DNA of 64,000 bases from Desulfosudis oleivorans Hxd3. Lineage in GTDB: Bacteria > Desulfobacterota > Desulfobacteria > Desulfobacterales > Desulfosudaceae. Below are positions 20,832 through 28,904 of this stretch, piece after piece. Both the position numbers and the translations under genes were made by a program. How positions within the stretch are numbered: position 1 is the stretch's first letter; every line of letters begins with the position of its first letter. The notes beneath the pieces are model-generated. The model searched no databases and was not told the DNA's origin. It saw nothing but the letters and a program-made list of their open reading frames with translations. Location of the stretch: positions 2,049,001 to 2,113,000 of the forward strand of contig NC_009943.1 of NCBI RefSeq assembly GCF_000018405.1, in the 5' to 3' direction.

Positions 20832-21539
20832 ATGGCAGAACCGATTCAGGCAAGAGCAACCCAGACCCAGGTTGTGGTCAACACCTTTATTCGCAGCGTG
20901 TATAACTGGATGGCCGTTGGCCTGGCCCTTACGGGCTTTCTGGCCTACTACGTGGCCCACAACGAAACCATGCTGCGCATTGTATTCGGAAACCAGGCCC
21001 TCTTTTTCGGTCTGATTATCGCCGAACTGGGGCTTGTCTTTTACTTAAGCGCCCGCATTCAGAAAATTGAGGCCACAACAGCCACGGCCCTTTTCATTAT
21101 TTACGCCATGTTAAACGGCGTAACCCTTTCATTTATTTTTATCGCCTACACCGCCGCGTCGATTGCGTCCACCTTCTTTGTGTGCGCCGCCACCTTTGGG
21201 GTGTGCAGTATCTACGGCATGGTCACCAAAAAAGACCTCACCTCCGTGGGCCAGTTCATGTTCATGGGCCTTATCGGCATCATTATCGCGTCCGTGGTCA
21301 ACATCTTTCTGCGCAGCCCGGCCATGAACATGATCATCAGCTATATCGGTGTATTTGTGTTTGTGGGCCTCACCGCCTACGACACCCAGAAGCTCAAGCA
21401 CATGGCCCTGACCCAGCCCGAGGGGCTGGACCCGGCAGTGGCCAGAAAAGGCGCCATCATGGGCGCCCTGACCCTCTATCTTGACTTTATCAACATGTTT
21501 CTGTTCCTGCTGCGCATCCTGGGAGCATCGCGGGATTAA
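20832..21539 (+). CDS. Bax inhibitor-1/YccA family integral membrane protein
   Basis: 235 residues from ATG 20832, with GAGGAG eight bases upstream; GTG 20826 is an alternative two codons earlier. It has seven hydrophobic segments (about 25-43, 50-70, 78-98, 103-125, 133-155, 160-180, 205-230). The family signature I-G-V-F-V-F-V-G-L-T-A-Y-D-T-Q-K appears near 175-190, including the conserved Asp that in BI-1 family proteins takes part in pH-sensitive Ca2+ leak. The E. coli relative YccA protects SecY from FtsH. It is monocistronic, with its own promoter and a terminator immediately after. Confidence 0.92.
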   Translation: MAEPIQARATQTQVVVNTFIRSVYNWMAVGLALTGFLAYYVAHNETMLRIVFGNQALFFGLIIAELGLVFYLSARIQKIEATTATALFIIYAMLNGVTLSFIFIAYTAASIASTFFVCAATFGVCSIYGMVTKKDLTSVGQFMFMGLIGIIIASVVNIFLRSPAMNMIISYIGVFVFVGLTAYDTQKLKHMALTQPEGLDPAVARKGAIMGALTLYLDFINMFLFLLRILGASRD

Positions 21540-21565
21540 AACCCAACACTTACTCTACAAAAGCA

Positions 21566-21597
21566 AAAAGGGGATCGCCGTGGCGGTCCCCTTTTTT
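21566..21597. terminator. Bidirectional Rho-independent terminator
   Basis: Stem GGGGATCGCC/GGCGGTCCCC (21570-21579 with 21582-21591), flanked by AAAAA on the left and TTTTTT on the right. It separates the converging YccA-like gene and arfB and suits both. Confidence 0.9.
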
Positions 21598-21604
21598 ATT
21601 ACAC

Positions 21605-22027
21605 CTATTCTTCTCCCCGTACCCTGCCCCGCCGCTGTTTTACCCTTCCCCGGTAGACCTTTTCATCCACTGTCCGCCGCTTGGAGGCTTTTGTGGGCGC
21701 AGTTTTCTTTCGCGCCCGGGGCACAACCAGGGCCCTGGCAACAAGGGCCACCAGCCGGTCAATCGCGTCCTGCCGGTTTTTGCCCTGCTCCCGGAACCGC
21801 TTGGCCTCGATGACCAGCACCCCTTCTTCGCTGATCCGCCGGCCCGCCAGCTTTATCAGCCGGTTTTTCACCGGCCCCGGCAGGGATGGGGAGTGGGCCA
21901 CATCAAACCGCAGTTGAACAGCGGATGCCACCTTGTTCACGTTCTGGCCCCCGGGACCTGAGGCCCGGATGAACTTGAAGGTCAGTTCGTTTTCATCAAT
22001 GGCAATGTTTCGGCTGATGGTCAGCAT
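21605..22027 (-). CDS. arfB: Alternative ribosome-rescue factor ArfB (peptidyl-tRNA hydrolase)
   Basis: 140 residues, the length of ArfB/YaeJ rather than of RF1/RF2. The catalytic G-G-Q motif sits in A-S-G-P-G-G-Q-N-V-N-K near 23-33. The C-terminal ~35 residues are strongly basic (K-K-T-A-P-T-K-A-S-K-R-R), the tail that enters the empty mRNA channel of stalled ribosomes. It releases peptides from non-stop ribosomes. It follows lepA by 34 bases on the same strand, so two translation-quality genes are paired. Confidence 0.93.
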   Translation of the reverse strand: MLTISRNIAIDENELTFKFIRASGPGGQNVNKVASAVQLRFDVAHSPSLPGPVKNRLIKLAGRRISEEGVLVIEAKRFREQGKNRQDAIDRLVALVARALVVPRARKKTAPTKASKRRTVDEKVYRGRVKQRRGRVRGEE

Positions 22028-22061
22028 GCGTCACACTTTTCTGCAGCGATTGAGACGGGGA

Positions 22062-23858
22062 TTACGTCTGGTCGCTCTTGAGCACGGCCAGGAAGGCGGA
22101 CTGGGGAATGGCCACCTTGCCGATGGTCTTCATCCGCTTCTTGCCCTTCTTCTGCTTTTCCAGAAGTTTCCGTTTTCGGGAGATGTCGCCGCCGTAGCAC
22201 TTGGCGGTCACGTCCTTTCGCAGGGCCGATATGGTTTCCCGGGAGATGATCTTGCCACCGATGGCGCCCTGAATGGGAATCTTGAACATCTGGCGGGGGA
22301 TTTCTTCAGAAAGCATCTTGCACGCGTGCCGGGCCCGCTCCACGGCCTTGTCCTCATGGGCCAGCTGGGACAGGGCGTCCACCCGCTCGCCGTTGACCAG
22401 AATATCCAGTTTGACCAGGCGAGAATCCCGGTAGTCCAGCATCTCGTAATCAAAGGAGCCGTAGCCCTGGGTCACGGTTTTGAGCTTGTCGTAAAAATCG
22501 TACATCACCTCGGCCAGGGGCAGCTCAAACACCATCTCCATGCGACTCCCGGTCAGGTAGTGGTACGTGGTGCTGATGCCCCGCCGCTCCATGCACAGGG
22601 TCATGACCGCGCCCATGTACTTGTCGGGAATAATGATAGAGGCCTTGATAAAAGGTTCACGGGTGGTCTGAATCAGGGTGGGATCCGGGAAAAGTTCCGG
22701 GTTGTCGATAAACATGGAGGTGCCGTCGTGGTACACCACCTCGTAGCGCACCGTGGGGGCCGTGATGATCAGGGACTGGTCGTATTCGCGCTCCAGCCGC
22801 TCCTGCACGATCTCCAGGTGCAGAAGTCCCAGAAACCCGCACCGGAAGCCGAACCCCAGAGCCAGGGAGGATGTTTTTTCATACACCAGGGAGGCGTCGT
22901 TGAGCTTGAGCTTGTCAATGGCAGTGGCCAGGTCTTCGTACTCGTCGGAGCCGATGGGAAAGATGGAGGAAAAGACAACGGGCTTGGCCTCCCGGAACCC
23001 GGGCATGGCGGCCGCGCACCGGTTGGTTTTCAGGGTGATGGTGTCGCCGCACCGGGTGTCGGAAAGCGACTTGATGCCCGCGATGATATACCCCACCTCC
23101 CCGGCGGCCAGCACTTTGCGCGGCTTGCGCACGATCTGAAAGATGCCCACCTCCTCCACCTTGTAAACCGAGTCGTTGGACATGAACATGATCATATCAC
23201 CGGGTTTGACCTTGCCTTCGAAAACACGGACATGAATGACGGTGCCCCGAAAATCATCGTAGGTGGAGTCGAAAATCAGGGCCTGAAGCGGGGCCTCCAG
23301 GTTGCCTTTGGGCGGCGGCAGCTTTGCCACGATGGTTTCCATCAGGTCCTCGATGCCGACGCCCTCTTTTGCCGAGACCTTTACCGCGGCACTGGAGTCC
23401 AGGCCCAGGTCTTCTTCTATCTGTTCCATCACCCGTTCCACGTCCGCGGAGATCAGGTCGATCTTGTTGATCACCGGAATAATCTCCAGGTCATGGTCAA
23501 CCGCCAGGTAGAGGTTGGCAACGGTCTGGGCCTCCACACCCTGGCTGGCGTCGATCAGGATAAGGGCCCCCTCGCAGGAGGCAATGGCCCGGGAGACCTC
23601 GTAGGAAAAATCCACGTGTCCCGGCGTGTCGATCAGATTAAGGGAGTAAACCGCCCCGTCTTTGGCCTTGTACGGCAGACAGATGGTCTGGCTCTTGATG
23701 GTGATGCCCCGCTCCCGCTCCAGGTCCATGGAGTCAAGAATCTGGTCCCTGAAATCACGGGCCGCCACAATGCCGGAGACCTGAATCAGCCGGTCGCTTA
23801 AAGTAGACTTGCCGTGATCGATGTGGGCGATGATGCTGAAATTACGAATACGGTTCAT
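22062..23858 (-). CDS. lepA: Elongation factor 4 (LepA)
   Basis: 598 residues, standard length. It begins M-N-R-I-R-N-F-S-I-I-A-H-I-D-H-G-K-S-T-L, with the G1 motif; D-T-P-G-H-V-D-F near 77-84 and N-K-I-D-L near 131-135 are G3 and G4. The C-terminal LepA-specific domain ends with the basic G-G-D-I-S-R-K-R-K-L-L-E-K-Q-K-K-G-K-K-R-M-K segment. It is a ribosome-associated GTPase implicated in translation under stress and initiation. It follows the rhomboid gene by 114 bases, a gap holding a CTTTGCG-type inverted repeat. Confidence 0.97.
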   Translation of the reverse strand: MNRIRNFSIIAHIDHGKSTLSDRLIQVSGIVAARDFRDQILDSMDLERERGITIKSQTICLPYKAKDGAVYSLNLIDTPGHVDFSYEVSRAIASCEGALILIDASQGVEAQTVANLYLAVDHDLEIIPVINKIDLISADVERVMEQIEEDLGLDSSAAVKVSAKEGVGIEDLMETIVAKLPPPKGNLEAPLQALIFDSTYDDFRGTVIHVRVFEGKVKPGDMIMFMSNDSVYKVEEVGIFQIVRKPRKVLAAGEVGYIIAGIKSLSDTRCGDTITLKTNRCAAAMPGFREAKPVVFSSIFPIGSDEYEDLATAIDKLKLNDASLVYEKTSSLALGFGFRCGFLGLLHLEIVQERLEREYDQSLIITAPTVRYEVVYHDGTSMFIDNPELFPDPTLIQTTREPFIKASIIIPDKYMGAVMTLCMERRGISTTYHYLTGSRMEMVFELPLAEVMYDFYDKLKTVTQGYGSFDYEMLDYRDSRLVKLDILVNGERVDALSQLAHEDKAVERARHACKMLSEEIPRQMFKIPIQGAIGGKIISRETISALRKDVTAKCYGGDISRKRKLLEKQKKGKKRMKTIGKVAIPQSAFLAVLKSDQT

Positions 23859-23902
23859 TAACTGCTCTTTTCATAAAAATCTCTATAAAAGGTTATGTTT
23901 TT

Positions 23903-23957
23903 CTTTGCGCCTTTGCATCCTGGCGAGAGATCTTATGTTTCTCGCAAAGCCGCAAAG
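23903..23957. repeat. CTTTGCG-type inverted repeat between the rhomboid gene and lepA
   Basis: CTTTGCGCCTTTGC (23903-23916) and GCAAAGCCGCAAAG (23944-23957) are complementary at 13 of 14 positions with a 27-base loop. The same words recur in the 28654-28766 element and near 53255-53275, so this looks like a dispersed repeat family. Confidence 0.65.
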
Positions 23958-23972
23958 ATAATGATTTGTATC

Positions 23973-24947
23973 TTACATGAAATTGACCTTTAAAAACAGG
24001 TCTCCTCTGGTGCCGTCGGAAGCGATCCTTCCCAGGCCTTTTAACCGGAGGGTGGCGCCGGGTTTTGTGCCCGGCGGTACCGCCACTTTGTAGAGCCGGG
24101 ATTGAAAGCCCCAGGGAATGTTCACGGTCTTGGTGGCGCCGGTCACCCCTTCCAGGCTGGTGATGGTGATGTCGCCGTACAGGTTGGGCTCGTTGCCCGG
24201 TCCGGTGGGGTGAATCACCTGAATGCGGGGACTTTTTCTTCTTGTAGTGATGTTTTTCGGCCTCTCCGAAAGGGCCTGGGCCGGCATGACCTTAAACATT
24301 CTGAGCAGCACAATGCCGGCCACAAATCCGCCCACGTGGGCCCACCAGGCCACACCGCCCCCGGCGATACCGCCGGAGGAACCGGCCGCGCTTAACACCT
24401 GCATCACAAACCAGAACCCCAGAAAGAAAAAGGCCGGGATTTCAAAAAACAGCGGAATAAACAACAGGGGCACCAGGGTCAGCACTTTTGCCCTGGGGTA
24501 GAGGATGAAATAGGCGCCCATCACCCCGGCGATGGCGCCGCTGGCTCCCACCACCGGAACCGTGGACTGAATGTTGGGAATCATGTGGGCCAGGCCGGAT
24601 GCCAGGCCGCAGAGCAGGTAGAAAGCCGCGTACCGGCCATGGCCCAGCCGGTCCTCAATATTGTCGCCGAAAATATAGAGGACCCACATGTTGAACAGGA
24701 TGTGCCAGAACCCGCCGTGCAGAAACATAAAGGAGAGAAAAGAAAACGCCTGCTGAAAAAAAGAAAAGTAAGCGGCCATTTCCGGCACGGAATAGCGGGC
24801 CGGCACCAGCCCGTAAAGATAAAGGAACTCGTCAAAGCCACTGCCCTGCCCCAGTTCGATCAGAAACACCACCACGCAGATGCCGATGATGGTGTTATTG
24901 ACCACCGGAACGGTGCGGGACGGGTTTGAGTCACGAATGGGCAGCAT
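23973..24947 (-). CDS. Rhomboid-family intramembrane protease fused to a DnaJ-like C-terminal domain
   Basis: 324 residues. Residues about 15-230 are a rhomboid: hydrophobic helices, H-G-G-F-W-H-I-L-F-N-M near 77-87, the nucleophile Ser in V-G-A-S-G-A-I-A-G near 133-141, and the catalytic His in W-A-H-V-G-G-F near 206-212. After a basic linker (K-N-I-T-T-R-R-K-S) the last ~75 residues look like the second half of a DnaJ C-terminal substrate-binding domain: G-D-I-T-I, then V-P-P-G-T-K-P-G-A-T-L-R-L-K-G-L-G and G-D-L-F-L-K-V. This would place a peptide-binding domain on the cytoplasmic side. It lies between nadC and lepA on the same strand. Confidence 0.83.
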   Translation of the reverse strand: MLPIRDSNPSRTVPVVNNTIIGICVVVFLIELGQGSGFDEFLYLYGLVPARYSVPEMAAYFSFFQQAFSFLSFMFLHGGFWHILFNMWVLYIFGDNIEDRLGHGRYAAFYLLCGLASGLAHMIPNIQSTVPVVGASGAIAGVMGAYFILYPRAKVLTLVPLLFIPLFFEIPAFFFLGFWFVMQVLSAAGSSGGIAGGGVAWWAHVGGFVAGIVLLRMFKVMPAQALSERPKNITTRRKSPRIQVIHPTGPGNEPNLYGDITITSLEGVTGATKTVNIPWGFQSRLYKVAVPPGTKPGATLRLKGLGRIASDGTRGDLFLKVNFM

Positions 24948-24981
24948 TTACACTGTCAAACCAAGGAGGTTGCAAGCGGGG

Positions 24982-25818
24982 TCACTTTTCGGCGGCAATT
25001 CGCATGCTCAGGTCCACGGCCCGGGCCGAGTGGGTCAGGCTGCCCATGGAGATGATATTCACGCCGGTGTCGGCCAGTGCCCGCAGGTTCTCCCGTGCCA
25101 CGGAGCCGGACACCTCTACCAGTGCCCGGCCGGAAATGGTGTTTACCGCCTGCCGGATCGCCTCCATGTCCATGTTATCCAGCATGATCACATCCGCGCC
25201 GGCCTCAAGTGCCTGGGCCACCTCATCCTGATTAGAAACTTCGATCTCGATTTTTACCAGGTGATGAACCGCTGCCCTGGCTTTTGCCACGGCCTGAGCA
25301 ATACCGCCGCAGGCAGCGATGTGGTTATCCTTGATCAGGACACCGTCAAACAGGCCCATACGGTGGTTGGCGGCGCCACCCGCGCGCACCGCGTACTTTT
25401 CCAGCACGCGCAGGCCCGGCGTGGTTTTCCGGGTGTCCACCAGGCGCACCGTTGTTCCGGCCAGTTCATCAACGCAGGCCCGGGTAAAGGTGGCAATGCC
25501 GGAGAGCCGCTGAAGGATGTTCAGGGCCAGGCGCTCACCCTTGAGCAGGGCCTGCATGCTGCCTTCCATCTGCATCACCTTTGTGCCGGTCTTTACTCTG
25601 TCGCCGTCCGTGGCCATGAAGAGGCAGGCCATTTCCGGGTCCAGGGTCTCAAAAACCGCGGCCGCCGCGTTCAGGCCGGCGATCACCAGGTCCTCCTTGG
25701 CAACAATATACCCCCGGCCCATGGCCTCGGCATCGATGAGCGCGTCCGTGGTGATGTCACCGGCGCCAATGTCTTCAGAAAGACCGCTTTCAATAATATA
25801 TGGGATTAATAGTTCCAT
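24982..25818 (-). CDS. nadC: Nicotinate-nucleotide pyrophosphorylase (carboxylating)
   Basis: 278 residues. It shows the NadC sequence: E-D-I-G-A-G-D-I-T-T near 15-24, R-L-S-G-I-A-T near 104-110, D-T-R-K-T-T-P-G-L-R near 128-137, and V-R-A-G-G-A-A-N-H-R-M-G-L-F-D near 144-158, with the D-N-M-D-M-E phosphoribose-binding region later. It converts quinolinate and PRPP to nicotinate mononucleotide in de novo NAD synthesis. No nadA or nadB is in the window. It ends 34 bases before the rhomboid gene. Confidence 0.96.
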   Translation of the reverse strand: MELLIPYIIESGLSEDIGAGDITTDALIDAEAMGRGYIVAKEDLVIAGLNAAAAVFETLDPEMACLFMATDGDRVKTGTKVMQMEGSMQALLKGERLALNILQRLSGIATFTRACVDELAGTTVRLVDTRKTTPGLRVLEKYAVRAGGAANHRMGLFDGVLIKDNHIAACGGIAQAVAKARAAVHHLVKIEIEVSNQDEVAQALEAGADVIMLDNMDMEAIRQAVNTISGRALVEVSGSVARENLRALADTGVNIISMGSLTHSARAVDLSMRIAAEK

Positions 25819-25853
25819 ATTAACACCTTTAATTGTTTATACGTTACGCCTGA

Positions 25854-25883
25854 ATCGAAATCGGGATCGCTATCGGAATCGAA
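25854..25883 (+). repeat. ATCGNN hexamer repeat block, copy 3
   Basis: Five consecutive hexamers (ATCGAA, ATCGGG, ATCGCT, ATCGGA, ATCGAA) in the 127-base gap between valS and nadC, of the same design as the two blocks near 17.4 kb. Confidence 0.85.
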
Positions 25884-25945
25884 ACCAACAGCCCATTACC
25901 AATTCCGTACAACCGCTTCGAATACCCATGCGCCGGTGCGGCGGA

Positions 25946-28600
25946 TCAGACAAACGCCCGAATCCGCTCATGGGCCGCCTTGAGCTTGGCCTGTTTTTCG
26001 GTCAGTTCGCCGGAGGTGGCCTTGACGGCGTCTACCACCGAAGCCGGGGCCTTTTCCAGAAACCCGCTGTTGGAAAGCTTTCTGGTCACCCCGTCCAGCT
26101 CCTTTTCCACCTTTGCCAGTTCTTTTTCAATGCGGGCCAGTTCTGCGGCAAAATCGATCACTCCTTCCAGCAGCACGTAGACCAACGCCTCTCCTACAAC
26201 TGAAACGGCCGCGTGCCCGGGTTTTTCACCGGACGGGGCAATGGAAAAGGATGCCAGCCGGGCCAGGTTGATGATCATCTCCTGCTGCTCTTCCAGGTGC
26301 CGGTGGACCGTCTCATCCGCCACATGGACCACCACGTCCAGGTTTTTTGAAGGTGGAATGTTCATCTCGCCCCGCACGTTGCGAATGCCGGTGACCACGT
26401 CAATGACCAGGGCCATGCGGGATTCGGCATCGACATCAGATCCTGTGCCGCCGGCGCCGGAAAATGAGGCCTTCATGATCGACCCCTGGGTTCCGGGCAG
26501 GGCGTGCCATATCTCTTCGGTGACAAAAGGAATGATGGGATGCAGCAGGACAAGGGTGTCACGCAGCACGTGCCAGAGCACCTGTTTTGTCTTTTCCTTC
26601 TGTTCTTCCCCGTTTTTCCCGTAAAGATCGGGTTTGGCCGCCTCCAGGTACCAGTCGCACAGTTCGTGCCACACAAACTGGTAGAGGGCGCCGGCGGCAT
26701 CGTTGAACCGGTAGGTGTCCAGGGCGTCGGCCGTGCTTTTTCGGGCGTTATCCAGCCGGGAAAGAATCCACCGGTCGGCCAGGCCGGCATTCGCGGGCGG
26801 CGGTTCCTCGTATCCCCGGTCCACGTGCATCATGGCAAACCGTGCCGCGTTCCAGAGCTTGTTGATAAAATGGCGATACCCCTCGATGCGGCTTTCGGAA
26901 AGCTTGATGTCCCGGCCCTGGGCCGCAAAGGCGGTAAGGGTGAACCGCAGGGCGTCGGCCCCGTACGTGTTGATGATGTCGATGGGGTCGATCACGTTGC
27001 CCGTGGACTTGCTCATCTTCTTGCCCTCTTCGTCGCGCACCAGGGCATGAATGTAGACATCGTGAAAGGGAATCTCCTTCATAAAGTGAAGCCCCATCAT
27101 CAGCATGCGGGCCACCCAGAAAAAGAGAATGTCAAACCCGGTGACCAGCACGCTGGTGGGATAGAAAGTCTCCAGCAACCGGGTCCGGTCGGGCCAGCCC
27201 AGGGTGGAAAAGGGCCACAACGCCGAGCTGAACCAGGTGTCGAGCACGTCGCTCTCCTGGACCAGGTCGGTGCTGTTGCAGGCGGTGCAGGCGGTTGGCG
27301 TCTCTTCGGCCACGATCACCTCGCCGCAGGCCTGGCAGTACCAGGCCGGAATCTGGTGGCCCCACCATATCTGCCGGGAGACGCACCAGTCCCGAATGTT
27401 GTTCATCCACTCATAATAGGTCTTGGTCCAGGTGTCGGGCACAATACGGGTCCGGCCCTGCGCCACCGCCTCGATGGCTTTTTCGGCCAGGGGCTTTACG
27501 GCAACAAACCACTGTTTGGAGAGGTTGGGCTCAATCACGGTCTGGCACCGGTAGCAGGTGCCCACGCTGTGGGTGTAGTCTTCAACCTTTACCAGCAGTC
27601 CTTCGGCTTCTAATGCCGCCACCACGGCCTTGCGGCAGGCAAACCGCTCCAGGCCGGCAAACCGATCGCCTGCGGCTTCAGTCATAAACCCCCGGTCATC
27701 AATCACCTTGATGGTGTCCAGGCCGTGGACCCGGCCCAGTTCAAAGTCGTTGGGATCGTGGGCCGGCGTTACCTTGAGCGCCCCGGTACCAAAGGCGGTG
27801 TCCACGTACCGGTCCTCGATCACCGGAATGGTCCGGCCGGTAAGGGGCAGCAGCACCTTACGGCCCTTTGCGTGGGCATACCGTTCGTCATCCGGGTTTA
27901 CCGCCACAGCGGTGTCGCCCAGCATGGTTTCCGGCCGGGTGGTGGCCACCACAAGCCCCTGGCTGCCGTCTTCAAAAGGGTAGTGAATATGGTAGAGGGC
28001 GCCCTGGCGCTCGTCATAGGTCACTTCAATATCGGCAATGGCGGTGTGGCACCGGGGGCACCAGTTGATCAGGTATTCACCCCGGTAGATCAGCCCTTCC
28101 CGGTGAAGGCGGACAAACACCTCGCGAACGGCCCTGGAGAGACCGTCATCCATGGTAAACCGCTCCCGGTCCCAGTCGCAGGAGGCCCCCAGCCGTTTGA
28201 GCTGGCGAATGATGGTGCCGCCGTACTCCTTGCGCCATGCCCACACCCGGTCGATAAACGCCTGCCGGCCAAGGGCGTGGCGGTCCGTGCCTTCGGCCAT
28301 CAGCTTTTTTTCCACCACGTTCTGGGTGGCAATACCGGCATGATCGGTGCCCGGCACCCAGAGCACGTTGTCTCCGCACAGCCGCCGGTAGCGGCAGAGA
28401 ATGTCCTGAAGGGTAATGTTCAGGGCATGGCCCATGTGCAGCATGCCCGTGACGTTGGGGGGTGGAATTACAATAGAGTAGCCGGGTCTGCCATGGCCCT
28501 CCTCGCTTGCGGCAAACAGTTTTTCCTTTTCCCAGAAGTCATACCACCGCTGCTCCACACCCTGGGCCACATATCCCTTGTCCAGTTCACTGCCGCTCAT
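25946..28600 (-). CDS. valS: Valyl-tRNA synthetase
   Basis: 884 residues, typical. The class I HIGH motif appears as P-N-V-T-G-M-L-H-M-G-H near 49-59 and KMSKS as K-K-M-S-K-S-T-G-N near 527-535. The editing domain lies between them, and two zinc-type Cys pairs are visible (C-Q-A-C and C-T-A-C). The C-terminal ~70 residues are the arm coiled coil that distinguishes ValRS from IleRS (E-K-E-L-A-K-V-E-K-E-L-D). Monocistronic as far as visible; nadC follows after a repeat-containing gap. Confidence 0.97.
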   Translation of the reverse strand: MSGSELDKGYVAQGVEQRWYDFWEKEKLFAASEEGHGRPGYSIVIPPPNVTGMLHMGHALNITLQDILCRYRRLCGDNVLWVPGTDHAGIATQNVVEKKLMAEGTDRHALGRQAFIDRVWAWRKEYGGTIIRQLKRLGASCDWDRERFTMDDGLSRAVREVFVRLHREGLIYRGEYLINWCPRCHTAIADIEVTYDERQGALYHIHYPFEDGSQGLVVATTRPETMLGDTAVAVNPDDERYAHAKGRKVLLPLTGRTIPVIEDRYVDTAFGTGALKVTPAHDPNDFELGRVHGLDTIKVIDDRGFMTEAAGDRFAGLERFACRKAVVAALEAEGLLVKVEDYTHSVGTCYRCQTVIEPNLSKQWFVAVKPLAEKAIEAVAQGRTRIVPDTWTKTYYEWMNNIRDWCVSRQIWWGHQIPAWYCQACGEVIVAEETPTACTACNSTDLVQESDVLDTWFSSALWPFSTLGWPDRTRLLETFYPTSVLVTGFDILFFWVARMLMMGLHFMKEIPFHDVYIHALVRDEEGKKMSKSTGNVIDPIDIINTYGADALRFTLTAFAAQGRDIKLSESRIEGYRHFINKLWNAARFAMMHVDRGYEEPPPANAGLADRWILSRLDNARKSTADALDTYRFNDAAGALYQFVWHELCDWYLEAAKPDLYGKNGEEQKEKTKQVLWHVLRDTLVLLHPIIPFVTEEIWHALPGTQGSIMKASFSGAGGTGSDVDAESRMALVIDVVTGIRNVRGEMNIPPSKNLDVVVHVADETVHRHLEEQQEMIINLARLASFSIAPSGEKPGHAAVSVVGEALVYVLLEGVIDFAAELARIEKELAKVEKELDGVTRKLSNSGFLEKAPASVVDAVKATSGELTEKQAKLKAAHERIRAFV

Positions 28601-28653
28601 CTGTTTTGCTCCACATACTCAAAATAATAAGAGAACCCCGAAAAATTTTATTT

Positions 28654-28766
28654 CACCGCAGAGACGCAAAGCACGCAGAGAACAACAAGGGCATTGCGCG
28701 AAAAAAAATGGTCGCGTTGCCGCAAGGCAAAACACAATCCTCTGGGCTCTTTGCGCCTTTGCGGTG
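28654..28766. repeat. Palindrome-ended dispersed repeat (CACCGCAnAG... type)
   Basis: CACCGCAGAGACGCAAAG (28654-28671) and CTTTGCGCCTTTGCGGTG (28749-28766) are inverted repeats matching at 16 of 18 positions and bound an element of about 113 bases. Related words occur at 23903-23957 and near 53255-53275. No coding capacity. Confidence 0.75.
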
Positions 28767-28833
28767 CAAAAAGAAACCCCGCTAAAACCAACACTGCGTT
28801 TTTTAGAACGGGCAGGCGCCCGTATGTGCCAAT

Positions 28834-28868
28834 AAAAAGGGGATTATTCACTAATCCCCCTTTTTTTT
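28834..28868. terminator. Rho-independent terminator after the acidic-repeat gene
   Basis: Stem GGGGATTA/TAATCCCC (28839-28846 with 28852-28859), preceded by AAAAA and followed by TTTTTTTT, so it can work on both strands. It lies about 45 bases after the stop of the minus-strand gene. Confidence 0.88.
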
Positions 28869-28904
28869 CAATAATTTTTGAAGGCTGCAAAAATTTAAAA
28901 AAGC

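Larger units (their letters stand above)
28601..28904. other. Repeat-bearing spacer between the acidic-repeat gene and valS
   Basis: 304 bases with no credible gene. It holds a palindrome-ended repeat (28654-28766) and a terminator (28834-28868). Several short frames run through the repeat but have no ribosome-binding sites. Confidence 0.75.

Noticed and set aside
21933-23801. Long + strand frame of 622 codons
   Set aside because: It lies antisense to lepA, whose GTPase motifs and length are unmistakable; the shadow frame is Gly/His/Val-rich with no ribosome-binding site.
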